In this document: positions 1 through 9,200 of the stretch, piece by piece
How the letters are laid out: each line of letters opens with the position of its first letter
Position numbering within the stretch: position 1 is the stretch's first letter
From: Bolinopsis microptera
Taxonomy: Eukaryota > Ctenophora > Tentaculata > Lobata > Bolinopsidae
NCBI RefSeq assembly: GCF_026151205.1
Contig: NC_087081.1
Coordinates: 11,657,113 to 11,721,112 of the forward strand
DNA length: 64,000 nucleotides
Direction: 5' to 3'
The notes under the pieces: model-generated
The model's database searches: none
The model's input: only the letters and a program-made list of their open reading frames with translations
Told to the model about the DNA's origin: nothing
Position numbers and translations under genes: made by a program

Positions 1-640
1 ACCAAAAAGTCAGTCAGGGAAGATCGGATTGATTTGATGGTTGACATGAACTTGTTCTGGCGCAGTTTTTGATGCCCTCAAAAATGTTTTTACTCATTTA
101 TCTTCAGATCTATTGGACTTCAAAGCCAAACAACAAATTGAGGCACATTTTTCGTTTTTCATATTTACTGATTTTTCTAAAATTTTGATAGGAATGTGCT
201 AGTGACTTTTTGAAGGGCGCAAAATAACCGCAACTAGCGCATTTATATATGAGTTATGAAGAACAAAACACCCTAAAATGCTTCCCTTTGAAGTTATGGG
301 AGAAAATGTGATTTTTTATCTGCAAAGCCAAAAAATCACATTTTCTCCCATAACTTCAAAGGGAAGCATTTTAGGGTATTTTGTTGTTCATAACTCATAT
401 ATAAATGTGCTAGTTGCGGTTATTTTTCGCCCTTCAAAAAAATCAGAACTTTAGAAAAATCAGTAAATATGAAAAAGAAAAATGTGCCTAAATTTGTTGT
501 TTGGCTTTGAAGTCCAATAGATCTGAAGATAAATGAGTAAAAACATTTTTGAGGGCATTAAAAACTGCGCCAGAATTCAGAGAACAAGTTCATGTCAACC
601 ATCAAATCAACCAGATCTTCCCTGACTGACTTTTTGGTTA
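1..640. repeat. Long foldback inverted repeat (hairpin element)
   Basis: The left arm (1 to about 317) is repeated in inverted form in the right arm (about 330 to 640). For example, the first bases ACCAAAAAGTCAGTCAGG reappear inverted at about 622-639, and TGTGATTTTTT near 310 meets AAAAAATCACA near 330. The loop is only about 12 bases. The arms differ by scattered substitutions and small indels, so this is an old copy rather than an assembly mirror. The left arm starts at base 1, so the element may extend beyond the window. No ORF lies inside. A foldback-type non-autonomous DNA transposon is the likeliest identity. Confidence 0.85.
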
Positions 641-1144
641 AAATAAGTCTGAAAAGGACAATTTCAATTTTTTGACTTTACAAATTTATAACACACCAGC
701 CTTTTTAGATACGATATCAAGATTTTACACACACCTTGAAATAGATGTGAATAGACGGCGAGCAAAATTTAAACCCGATACCGCAAGAAATGATTAACTT
801 ATAGCCTCTCCACGAAACAAATTGTGTTTTTCCGAAAATTCCACTCTAACCAGGAAATGCTCGATTACAAAAATGGGTATTCTCAAAATGATTTTTTTAA
901 TGTGGAAACGGTGCGTTAGATGGTCATTGAACTGCCTATGAGGTCATTTGGGTTGGACAGATTTGGAGTATGCCCCCTTAATAGTACAACTTTATTGAGA
1001 TGACAACTTAATAGAAGAGTATTAAAATATTTTTCTAAGATCAAAATGTCAATAAGTTCCGCGCCGTCTATTGTCCTTTGAACCCGCTAGTATATAGTAG
1101 CAACAAATGATAAAACTAAGTAAGTAAATTTGATGATAAATGTT
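641..1144. other. AT-rich stretch, nothing recognised
   Basis: No ORF, splice-consistent exon, RNA gene or clear repeat was seen here. Confidence 0.5.
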
Positions 1145-1600
1145 TGAACTTAAAAAGGTTCTATACTGCGGTCGGCTGCTGTAATGTAATATATTGAGTG
1201 TTGAGTATTAAGATGCTTAATGCTTATATTATATGCTATTGTTTTAGTAACAATAAATAGTAGGTTTCGTAACAAATATTGTAAAAATAAAAATTATACG
1301 TTGAACTTAAAACTGTTCTGTATTGCGGTCGGCTGCTGCAATGTAATATATTGAGTATTGAGTATTGAGATGCTAGTATTATATGCTTTATAATGCTATT
1401 GTTTTAGTAAAATAAATATTAAGTTTTAGTAACAATAACATGTAACAATAAAATGTAAAAATAAAAATTGTACGTTGAACTTAAAACTGTTCTGTATTGC
1501 GGTCGGCTGCTGCAATGTAATATATTGAGTATTGAGTATTGAAGTGCTTATATTATATGCTATTGTTTTAGTAACAATAAATAGTAGGTTTTACGCTTTT
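1145..1600. repeat. Three-copy tandem repeat, unit about 160-175 bp
   Basis: The core GCGGTCGGCTGCTG occurs near 1169, 1325 and 1500. Each is followed by the same AT-rich sequence (AATGTAATATATTGAG...), and the copies are 80-90% alike by eye. No coding frame is open across it. After 1600 to 2204 no feature was recognised. Confidence 0.75.
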
Positions 1601-2204
1601 TGCTTCAACTCCGTCATCTTTATTTCGATCAACTAATCTTTTTAGGAGGTTCTTTTAGGAGTTAAACTGAAGTTTCAGTAAAACAATTGGCCCAATACCT
1701 CTAAAAATGACACCAAAATTGGTATTATAGTGGCAAACAAATTATATAAAGATTAAAGATATAGACTGTTGTTTTTCACTTTATGTAGCTAAAATTGGCG
1801 CTACCAGTAAAACGAGATTTCATACCTTTAAAACTAAAATCTGAGAGAAATCCTACTCCAAAAAGTTTGATATGATCATCAGCTACACTCACAAGAATTT
1901 TTGAAGCGATATCTGCTGACCCGGGTGATTGGTGAAATGTACAACTTCAGAAGTAGGCAAAAATTTCAATTTTTATTTTTCGACCTTGTTTGGTCTGTAA
2001 CTTCGTCATTTATTGTTAAATTATATAATCCTTTCAGGGGTTTCTTGTACGGATTGTAAGTAATCTTCAGTAACAAAATCAGCCAAAAGACTTTTAAAAT
2101 GACCGAAATATCGGTATTACAGTGACAGACTTCTCAAAATTTCCAAAACTTTCGAAAAAGAAAATATTTATTTTTTCGAAAGTGCGTGCTCTCAAAAATA
2201 ATTT

Positions 2205-2692
2205 TTTTCCTGCTCTTGCCGAAGGCAAAAAGATCGTAGGGAATAAGTAATTGGGTTTGGATATATGAGGTGGCCCGACGGTCCTACGTTGACGACAAAA
2301 GTCTGCTCCTTCGCAATATAGACCACTCCCCTATAATAAAACAAATATTTATTTAATTAAAAAAAATATAATTATGTGTATAGGAAGCGTCTGTTATGCT
2401 GCGCGCGACGCTAGCCATGTGTTAATTAATTACAGTGAAGTTCCTCCTTCGCAAAGTTATTTTCCGCAATTTTCTGGATTCATTTATTGTTGATGCGCGG
2501 CGCTAGTACATTGGTCAAATAAATCGTAAATGTTTACCATGCACGAATCCCACTCATTTATAAAAACATAGTATGTAAATATGTTGCACTTTTTTTCCAG
2601 TCACACTCAAAAGAATTAATGGTACAAGTACATCGTAGGGCCGGGAAAATTGATCGTGCTTGGTTTAACCGCGGCGAAATTCTTGTTAATGT
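2205..2692 (+). repeat. Dispersed repeat A, copy 1
   Basis: About 490 bp matching, in inverted orientation, the sequence at 24301-24740. Shared landmarks include GCTCTTGCCGAAGGCAA, the CGCGCGACGCTAGCCATGTG block and CCGCGGTTAAACCAAGCACG (seen inverted here). It has short ORFs only. Probably a non-autonomous mobile element. Neither end gave clear terminal repeats. Confidence 0.75.
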
Positions 2693-3561
2693 ATCAAAAC
2701 TTATTGTTTTTATGTATACTTTCTTAATATGACGTTAACAGCAAGGCCAGGGCAAAAAAGCTTTTGGTGTATGTCCCCTTAATGGTTTAGCAGCAGTGAC
2801 GTCCCTAACAGTTCGATAAGAGAAATGGTTGAGCTAGACACCTATTGACAACTTAAACTGCCACAAAGCTCTATAGTGAGCATTTACAGTTCTAAATCTG
2901 ATGGACCTTGAGGGTCGGGAGAGAGTGGGACCACGTGGCCACTCAACACCGGCCTTTTTATCATCTCATCAAGTTTTGCTCCGTCTAAAGTAAATGCTAG
3001 AACACGAAGAACAGCCAGGTGGGTGTGTTCTTTCGGCGGGGCTGACGCGTAATTGCGTTATATTGGCAGCTTGAAACTTGACCGACCAATCTTTTTCTTT
3101 TCATAACACAGAAACTGGCCATGATTTACTTCCAGTTAAAGTCATTTACTCCGTCACGATCATTTACTTTCAGTTACAATCATTTACTTTCAGTTATATT
3201 CATTTACTCTCTGTCATTAAAGACGAAAATAAATTCCGTCGAATTTTAACCAAATTATCTAGAAAAACGTAAAATCCACAAAGAAACCTGGGATGGGGCT
3301 GGGATTCATCACTTCTTATACCGGAAGCTTTCACTTTTCTTTAGCTAAATTTACTTTAAATTTATGCGTCATAAAGAGATGGCAAAAATTGTGACGTAGA
3401 GTGTAGTCAGATTCGTGGAAAATAGATCCAGAACTAATATTGATGTACTGAATAAATCAGCCCGCTCACTATCAGTATTACATCAGCTATTATGGATATG
3501 AACGATAATTTATCAAGGTATCGATAAATTCTCAATAAACTAACCCAAGAACTCTTCCCAG

Positions 3562-5537
3562 ATTCCGTAAGATCGGAGAGTTGATCCAACTGACCTCCTA
3601 CCGGTGGGATATGAGTGAGTGCGGGCAGGCTTGTGTCATGACAAGTGGTCTTTGGGACCTTTCCGTCACCCAGTACGACTCTTGGTACAGAAAGTTGAGG
3701 ATGAGCGATAACGGAGAACTGTGCACATCTGTTGCTGACTATTTGTGAGTTTGGTTTTTAAGTTAATATGAAGGGGAGGGGGGAACTTAAATCTAGGAGA
3801 TTCGGATTATATGACTAAATTTTGTGTATCAACTCTTGAAATGCTGGAAAACAAAAGAAATGTAGACAAAATCAATGAATTCGTATAAGTATATATAATA
3901 ATCAATATGACAAGAATTCATAGAGTTTGTCTACATATCTATTAATTGTTTTACTTCATTTCAAGAGTTGAAACACAAAATTTAGCTATAGAATCGAAAT
4001 CTCCTTAAAAACTTGATAATTGATATGCTCTTATAAATGCAAACAAGGATATAATACCTAACTGTAACCAAAACTGCAGAAATTGTATCGAGCTAGACGA
4101 ATGTGCTGAGAAGAATCTCCCTGACGATCACTACACTTCCCCCAGTTCTTACGCTTACTGGCTCTACCCTACTGTGGAGAGAATGTTCCTGATTCAGGAC
4201 GGCGGGTACGTCATCTTATCTGTCTTAATTTTTATTTAAAAATAATTGTTTTATTGAAAAATTGTTATTTATCAATAAATTAACCGCTTCTTGGTGAGAT
4301 AATTAAATTTCCAAAGCAGAAAGCTAAAACGTTTTACTGTTGATGGTTGAAGAGTTCATGTTGACATTCACACTGGGAATTTTCAGTTGTCAGCTGGCTC
4401 CGGAGTGCACAAACTTACTAAATACTTCTCTTGGTCAGACAACTTTAGCAAATGTGAAACTGGAGATCTCAAAATACCCACTCCCAAAGAAAAGATCTGA
4501 CTTAGAACGTGCAAACCGTGAGTTCGCTGCTGATAAGTGTCAATATTTTCAGTTTACATTTTCATTAGCCAGAAATCAGTTTTTTTTTAAATGTTCACAG
4601 CACAAATACTGGCTATATCCTGACAGAATGTTACAATATTTGTCAGAGTAGTTAGTTTACCACGACTCCACTTACAGGGCAACGCCAGATCAAGCTACCA
4701 ACTCGTCAGGAGATGTCCAAGTGTAGGAAACTTAACAAAAGCCGTGGCAGCAACTCAACTCTCTCTAGCCAACAGAACCAGGACACCACAAAGAAACAAG
4801 GAAGAAACAGAAGATGGCTCCCTAAACGTTCAGTTAAAGAGATAACAACAAGATACAACACAACAAGATTGGACAATGTGCCTGCTAGCCACAGTGTTTT
4901 CTTGAGTGGTATGAGTCCAAGAAAGCTGCAGAAACTTCAGAGTCGAAGTGCCTCTATAAATCGTGGTAGGCAGGCGGCAGCTGTACTGGGGTGGGGGGGG
5001 GGGGGTAATTTAATTTAAATTTGTTAAGTTTTCATCAAAAATCAGGCTAATAACTAGTTACAAGTGATTTCATAACAGATTACTTACCCAGATGCGTTAA
5101 CGGGAGATGATGAACCCGCTGAAGATTCGGAGGAGGATGAGACAGATACAACGCAGGAAGTTACAGAGATGGCTAGGGAACAAGAAGGAATACATGAAGA
5201 GGTACTCAAGATATTGGCTGACGAATCGCCTAATAACGAGAACTACACCAGACAACCTGAATCAACGACGGGCAATAACAGTACCATCCCTACCAATTCC
5301 AGTACCATCACTGAATCTCAGAAAAGCTCTAAAACAGCTACCCCCCAGTCCCCCCTCCAAGCTACTAGGGCTACTAGACATGTATCGTCTCCGACGACAC
5401 CTCATTCAAACAGCTCCGATAACTCTCTCGGAACTCATCATACGACAACAGGCCCTGAAAACAGTTCTGCCCAGTCAAGACCAAGTATAATTACAGTGGT
5501 ATTGATTATGGTGGCTGTCGCCTTCTCTATTGTCTAG
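3562..5537 (+). CDS. Cys-rich surface protein with Ser/Thr stalk and C-terminal hydrophobic anchor (5' end missing)
   Basis: Five exons join in frame: 3562-3744, 4080-4205, 4387-4517, 4678-4965 and 5092-5537, with stop TAG at 5535. Every junction has GT-AG and matching phase, and together they give about 390 residues. The first two-thirds carries paired cysteines (CGQAC, ELC, LNCIELDEC, GGCQLAPEC). Next comes a Lys/Arg-rich segment (RNRRWLPKR). Then come an acidic stretch, a roughly 100-residue Ser/Thr/Asn-rich mucin-like stalk with several N-x-S/T sites, and a final 16-residue hydrophobic tail ending at the stop. A hydrophobic end with no cytoplasmic residues is the layout of a GPI-anchor signal. 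The helical Cys spacing loosely recalls GDNF-receptor-like or RGM-like modules, but I do not recognise the family. The signal-peptide exon was not found; it should lie upstream and end in phase 2. Confidence 0.7.
3799..4006. repeat. Hairpin MITE-like insertion in intron
   Basis: Imperfect inverted repeat of about 90-bp arms: GGAGATTCGGAT / ATCGAAATCTCC at the ends, and AACTCTTGAAATG / CATTTCAAGAGTT inside. It lies wholly inside the intron between the first two exons of the Cys-rich protein gene. No coding capacity. Likely a miniature foldback transposon. Confidence 0.7.
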
Positions 5538-6181
5538 ATTTCTAATCAATGTGGACGTCTCCTAGCCCGAACATTAGAACCTTCCGTGAGTTTGGCATAA
5601 CAATTCGGTCTGGATAATACATAATAGTTACATCTTTTAAAGGATTTCCTTGATCGAATTTATTTTCACCCCTTTATTTTGAAAATCAGGTTTTACTGAT
5701 ATTCATATTGAGATGTTTTTTGTTTTTACACTCCTGATATGAGAGTGAGACTATTCGTATTCTTTTATTGATTTGTTTGAATATTAAATATCAGAATTTT
5801 AGGCATTCATCGAATTTCATTTGTTTTCATATTTTTAGATGTATGTACTATGTAATGACGGTCGATTGAATTGGAACATTTTATTATATTGCGAATTTTA
5901 TCGTTCTGAACGATTATTTATTGTTTTTTAATGCTATTTATTGTTTAAATCTGGATTTGAAATTTAACAAAAATTTTATCCAACCTGTTGTTTGTTTGGA
6001 TGATAAATGATACGAGCCAGATTATTTAAAGAATTAATCACATGTTTAGTGTTTACGCTTTCATTATATTATACCGAGTAATGAGTATATTTTAATTTTA
6101 CAGTGTAAACATTTAAAAATTAATCATAAATGAGTTTACTTTGTTTTCTGTAACATGTAATATATGAAGAATTTATTCTAT
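5538..6181 (+). other. AT-rich sequence after the gene, probable 3' UTR and flank
   Basis: Follows the stop codon of the Cys-rich protein gene. It is rich in T and A, with no further ORF and no recognised repeat. Polyadenylation position not determined. Confidence 0.4.
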
Positions 6182-6310
6182 AAGGGGCCATTACTTGGGA
6201 CGTCCGCCAAAACCGCCGATTTTCAGACCCCCCCCCCCCCTGTCCGTAGTGAGTGCGCCAAAACCGCCGATTTTCAGACCCCCACCCCCCCTGTCCGTAG
6301 TGAGTGCACA
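6182..6310 (+). repeat. Partial copy of the GGGGCCATCTACTTAGG element with a tandem C-run unit
   Basis: GGGGCCATTACTTGGGACGTCCGCCAAAA closely resembles the terminal repeat of the element at 59932-60332. It is followed by two copies of a unit of about 50 bp (CCAAAACCGCCGATTTTCAGAC, a run of C, then CTGTCCGTAGTGAGTG). The opposite end is not found, so this is truncated or decayed. The flanking 6311-6836 holds nothing recognisable except a possible diverged R4-like piece near 6705-6790. Confidence 0.65.
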
Positions 6311-6836
6311 ATAAAAAATAAACTTTCTCGGATTTACAAAATTTTGGTACCATTGTTTTCTAGAGACAGAATTTTTACAGTACCAAATTTGTTATACCTT
6401 TTTGGAATGATCAGTGAGTTTCGCCTATGTGCCATAATTGATGGTGCGCGGTTTTTTGGAGCTATAATAGGTTAAATGGTAAAAGTCGCGTAATTTGACG
6501 AAATTCGTTGATTTTTACCGTATTATTCTGTCATATCTTCGGTTCCTTGAAGGAGATCATTCTGATAATTTGTGACGATCTTCCAATAGAGTTTTCACGA
6601 CTGTCCGAAAAATTTGGTGGATATCGAAGTTGATACACTTAAAGTGATGAAAATGGGGCAAAATACGCTGCTTTTAGCTGTGACATATGTCCAATGTCTG
6701 ATGATTGGATTTGATTCACGATGTCAATCCTTCGTATCTCGCTGATCTGCATGGTTGCGAGAAGCATTATTGGATGCGCGCGCGACCCAGTATACAGTAT
6801 AGTAGTGCATATTCACGCTACAAGATTGGATATGCT

Positions 6837-6918
6837 TTGAAGGATGTTACTCTTCTAAATTTCTTCGGCAAGTGCTACGAAGTAGCGCGCGCCGGGCCAA
6901 ACCATTAGCAATGGTCAA
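6837..6918 (+). mobile_element. R3 miniature element, 82 bp, with perfect 8-bp target duplication
   Basis: Begins TTGAAGGATGTTACTC and ends AGCAATGGTCAA. It is flanked on both sides by GATATGCT (6829-6836 and 6919-6926). Contains the GC-rich motif AAGTAGCGCGCGCCG. A second complete copy is at 38709-38818 and a split copy surrounds 7697-7933. No coding capacity, so it must be mobilised in trans. Terminal TTGAC/GTCAA is the only inverted match. Confidence 0.85.
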
Positions 6919-7071
6919 GATATGCTTTGACATTTGAATTTTCGGACACTTTCCTTGTAAGTCTATGAGTAAGCTAACTGCGATTTTCGTTAGAATTGGA
7001 TCTAGGGAAGCTTACTCAATACGCATTTGTTTCAAGAATTTTGTGCTGGCCGAAATTAGCACTAAAAATTG

Positions 7072-7152
7072 TTAACGGGTGATACTCGTAAAATATCTGT
7101 TCCGTCGACGAGTCCAACTCGGCGCGCGTCCTGGTAGGTTGTAAACCTACAA
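7072..7152 (+). mobile_element. R1 miniature element, 81 bp, 8-bp target duplication
   Basis: Starts TTAACGGGTGATACTCG and ends AAACCTACAA. It is flanked by AAAAATTG (7064-7071 and 7153-7160). The interior has GTCGACGAGTCCAACTCG, then GCGCGCGTCCTGGTAGG, then a terminal hairpin GTAGGTT-GTA-AACCTAC. Other copies are at 7780-7880, 8372-8464 (minus) and 37464-37557. The length difference is confined to a short spacer before the GTCGACGAG box. Confidence 0.9.
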
Positions 7153-7570
7153 AAAAATTGTCATACGTTCAACGTTGTATGACACGCCGCGCACGATTGC
7201 ACAGCTCCCCCTGTATCGTAGAAACTCTTGCTATACATTGTATGACCCGCCGCGCACGAGTGCGCGGCTCCATGTATCGTCAGGACCATAGTGAAACGAC
7301 TGTGGGGGTCGCAACGTGATACAAAGTGAAACGACCGTGGGGTTCACGACGTGATAAAAGAAACTCTACTCCACCGTAGTGAAACGACCGTGGGGGTCAC
7401 GACGACCGTGGGAGTCACGACGTGATACAAATGTCATGGTGCATGGGGGTACGTTGCCATACGTTGTATGAGCCGCCGCGCACGAGTGCGCGGCTCCCTC
7501 TGTATCGTCGAAACTCTACACTATAGTGAAGCGACCGTGGGGGTCACCACGTGATACAAGGGGTACGTGA
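7153..7570. repeat. Rearranged cluster of R2 hairpin-element copies
   Basis: Contains at least three partial R2 units: TCATACGTTGTATGACCCGC near 7165, 7230 and 7450; CCGCGCACGAGTGCGCGG hairpins near 7245 and 7475; and GTGAAACGACCGTGGGGGTC-type segments near 7295, 7330, 7385 and 7530. Units are joined head to tail, with duplicated GTGATACAA ends. It has no ORF and looks like repeated insertion or unequal exchange among R2 copies. The sequence 7571-7680 is unassigned. Confidence 0.75.
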
Positions 7571-7696
7571 TTCGGAATCAGTGTCCGAAAATACATCGAT
7601 TCAAGCTGCAGTTTCAACTGTCGGGGGTCTTTTCGAATATCAACTGTAGAGTGCAATTTAGCACGCTCGATGTAAATTGCCCTTGACGGATGTTAC

Positions 7697-7933
7697 TTGT
7701 AGCGCGATGCGTTAGCCGTTACTGTGCCGCGCCGCGCACTTAATGAGGCTTCTCACAGATCGGCGAGATGCGCTACTGGTTAACGGGTGATACTCGTAAA
7801 ATATCTGTTCCATATTGCATATACGGATACCGTCGACGAGTCCAACTCGGCACGCGTCCTGGTAGGTTGTAAACCTACAAGCTACTGGCTACTGTGCCGC
7901 GCCGAGCTGCGATGAATTGACATCGTCAATTAA
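7697..7933 (+). mobile_element. R4 miniature element (about 128 bp) carrying a nested R1
   Basis: Starts TTGTAGCGCGATGCG and ends GACATCGTCAATTAA. It is flanked exactly by GATGTTAC on both sides, which belongs to R3. It is interrupted by an R1 copy at 7780-7880, flanked by GCTACTGG on both sides. A related copy in reverse orientation lies at 38911-39024. Non-coding. Confidence 0.85.
7780..7880 (+). mobile_element. R1 miniature element, 101 bp, nested inside R4
   Basis: TTAACGGGTGATACTCG...AAACCTACAA flanked by GCTACTGG at 7772-7779 and 7881-7888. Longest R1 copy: the spacer before GTCGACGAG is about 20 bases longer than in the copy at 7072. The GCGCGCG block reads GCACGCG here. Confidence 0.92.
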
Positions 7934-8280
7934 GATGTTACTCGTCTAAATTTCTTCGAAGTAGCGCGCACCGTCCGAGGCAAGTGCTACAAAGTAGCGC
8001 GCACTGGGCTAGTCCATTAACAAGGGACAAATTATGAACCAGATACCAAGTAAAAGTATTTTGGTAAAGTACTTTTTAAACCAAAATACAAAAATCCCAT
8101 TTACGCGACTGAGGGTTATTTAGAAAATGTGCCCTGGCCCTGTAGGGATGTCTTTAGCGATACAAATTGCTTACCTAAACGATTTTGGGTCAAAATGACC
8201 TAACGAAGGACCATGTGGTCAGAAATCATATACAACGAAGTGCACACTAAACTTATACATTATATGCCCTGCTATTAGAG

Positions 8281-8722
8281 TAACTATTGAAGACTTCAAA
8301 GTATCATGCTAACATCATTACATTATATACTCTAACAGTAACAATTTTGAGTCTAACGGTCTACAATTTGATTGTAGGTTTACAACCTACCAGGACGCGC
8401 GCCGAGTTGGACTCGTCGACGGTCCAATATATGGAACAGATATTTTACGAGTATCACCCGTTAACAATTTGAATTTGTGCATAGTGTGTTTATTCATATA
8501 TTTATATATATTATACGTGGGAAGTGCTTCAGGTGTTAAAATTAAATAGAATAGCCATAACTCGAGAGAGATCCTAACAGTTTAAGTGAAGGAGGGTGGT
8601 AGGGAGGGAGGGAGGGAGGGAGGGTGGAAGGGTGGAAGGGAGGGAGGGAGGGAGGGAGGGAGGGAGGGAGGGAGGGAGGGAGGGAGGGAGGGAGGGAGGG
8701 AGGGAGGGAGGGAGGGAGGGAC
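8281..8722 (+). repeat. Duplicated segment with a GGGA microsatellite
   Basis: Sequence from about 8283 (AAGACTTCAAAGTATCATG) through GAGTCTAACGGTCTACAATTTGA and the GTGGGAAGTGCTTCA block recurs at 35965-36110. The array start GTGAAGGAGGGTGGTAGGGA at 8587 recurs at 36857. The (GGGA)n tract spans about 8600-8720. The second copy lacks the R1 insertion and so serves as an empty-site reference. Confidence 0.85.
8372..8464 (-). mobile_element. R1 miniature element, 93 bp, with empty site elsewhere in the window
   Basis: In reverse orientation: TTGTAGGTTTACAACC...GAGTATCACCCGTTAA, flanked by CAATTTGA (8364-8371 and 8465-8472). The homologous duplicate at about 36041-36050 reads CTACAATTTGAATGTGC with no insert and one copy of the target. 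This gives direct evidence of insertion with an 8-bp duplication. Confidence 0.93.
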
Positions 8723-9200
8723 CATGTGGTCAGAAATCATATACAATCATATACAACGAAGTGCACACTCAACTATGCCCTGCTAATCGATCTTTAAAAA
8801 ATTGAGAATCTTAAACAAATCTTTTAAAAATTCATATCTTCACAAAAATCTGATTACGGGGTGGGCGTTTTAAGGCTAAAATGGATTTTTCATTTCTTTT
8901 CATCAGTCACTACCACCACCATCACCACTACCACCATCATCATATCCACCATCACCACCACCATAACCACCACTATAACCCATTACGTCTTCATAGCTTG
9001 GTACATTCTCTACGCCATACTAGTGTATGTACTAAGAGCGCCAACTTGTGGGTGAGATTTTATTTCTCAAAACCCAACATATTATACACCATTGGAAAGG
9101 TCTCATTGAGTAGAGTCATATGGTACCAAGTTTTGGGTAAATGGCTGCTCCTAGCGGAAGTTATAACCCGTCAAAGTCCCAAAATGATCAATTAGAAAAT
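8723..9200. other. Non-coding flank with CAC/CAT trinucleotide tract
   Basis: A degenerate (CAC/CAT)n tract lies at about 8911-8985. Otherwise nothing recognised. The short ORFs across it are low complexity. Confidence 0.6.

Larger units (their letters stand above)
7683..8022 (+). mobile_element. R3 element split by a nested R4 insertion
   Basis: The R3 start TTGACGGATGTTAC (7683-7696) resumes after the insertion with GATGTTACTCGTCTAAATTTCTTCGAAGTAGCGCGC (7934 on), and the R3-like end ATTAACAAGGGACAA follows at about 8022. The repeated GATGTTAC (7689-7696 and 7934-7941) is the duplication made by the insert. The outer element's own target duplication could not be found. The sequence 8023-8280 is unassigned. 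Confidence 0.75.

Noticed and set aside
7072-8472. CRISPR-like array from repeated GC-rich units
   Set aside because: The units have different families, orientations and spacing, each with target duplications, and the genome is animal. These are mobile elements.
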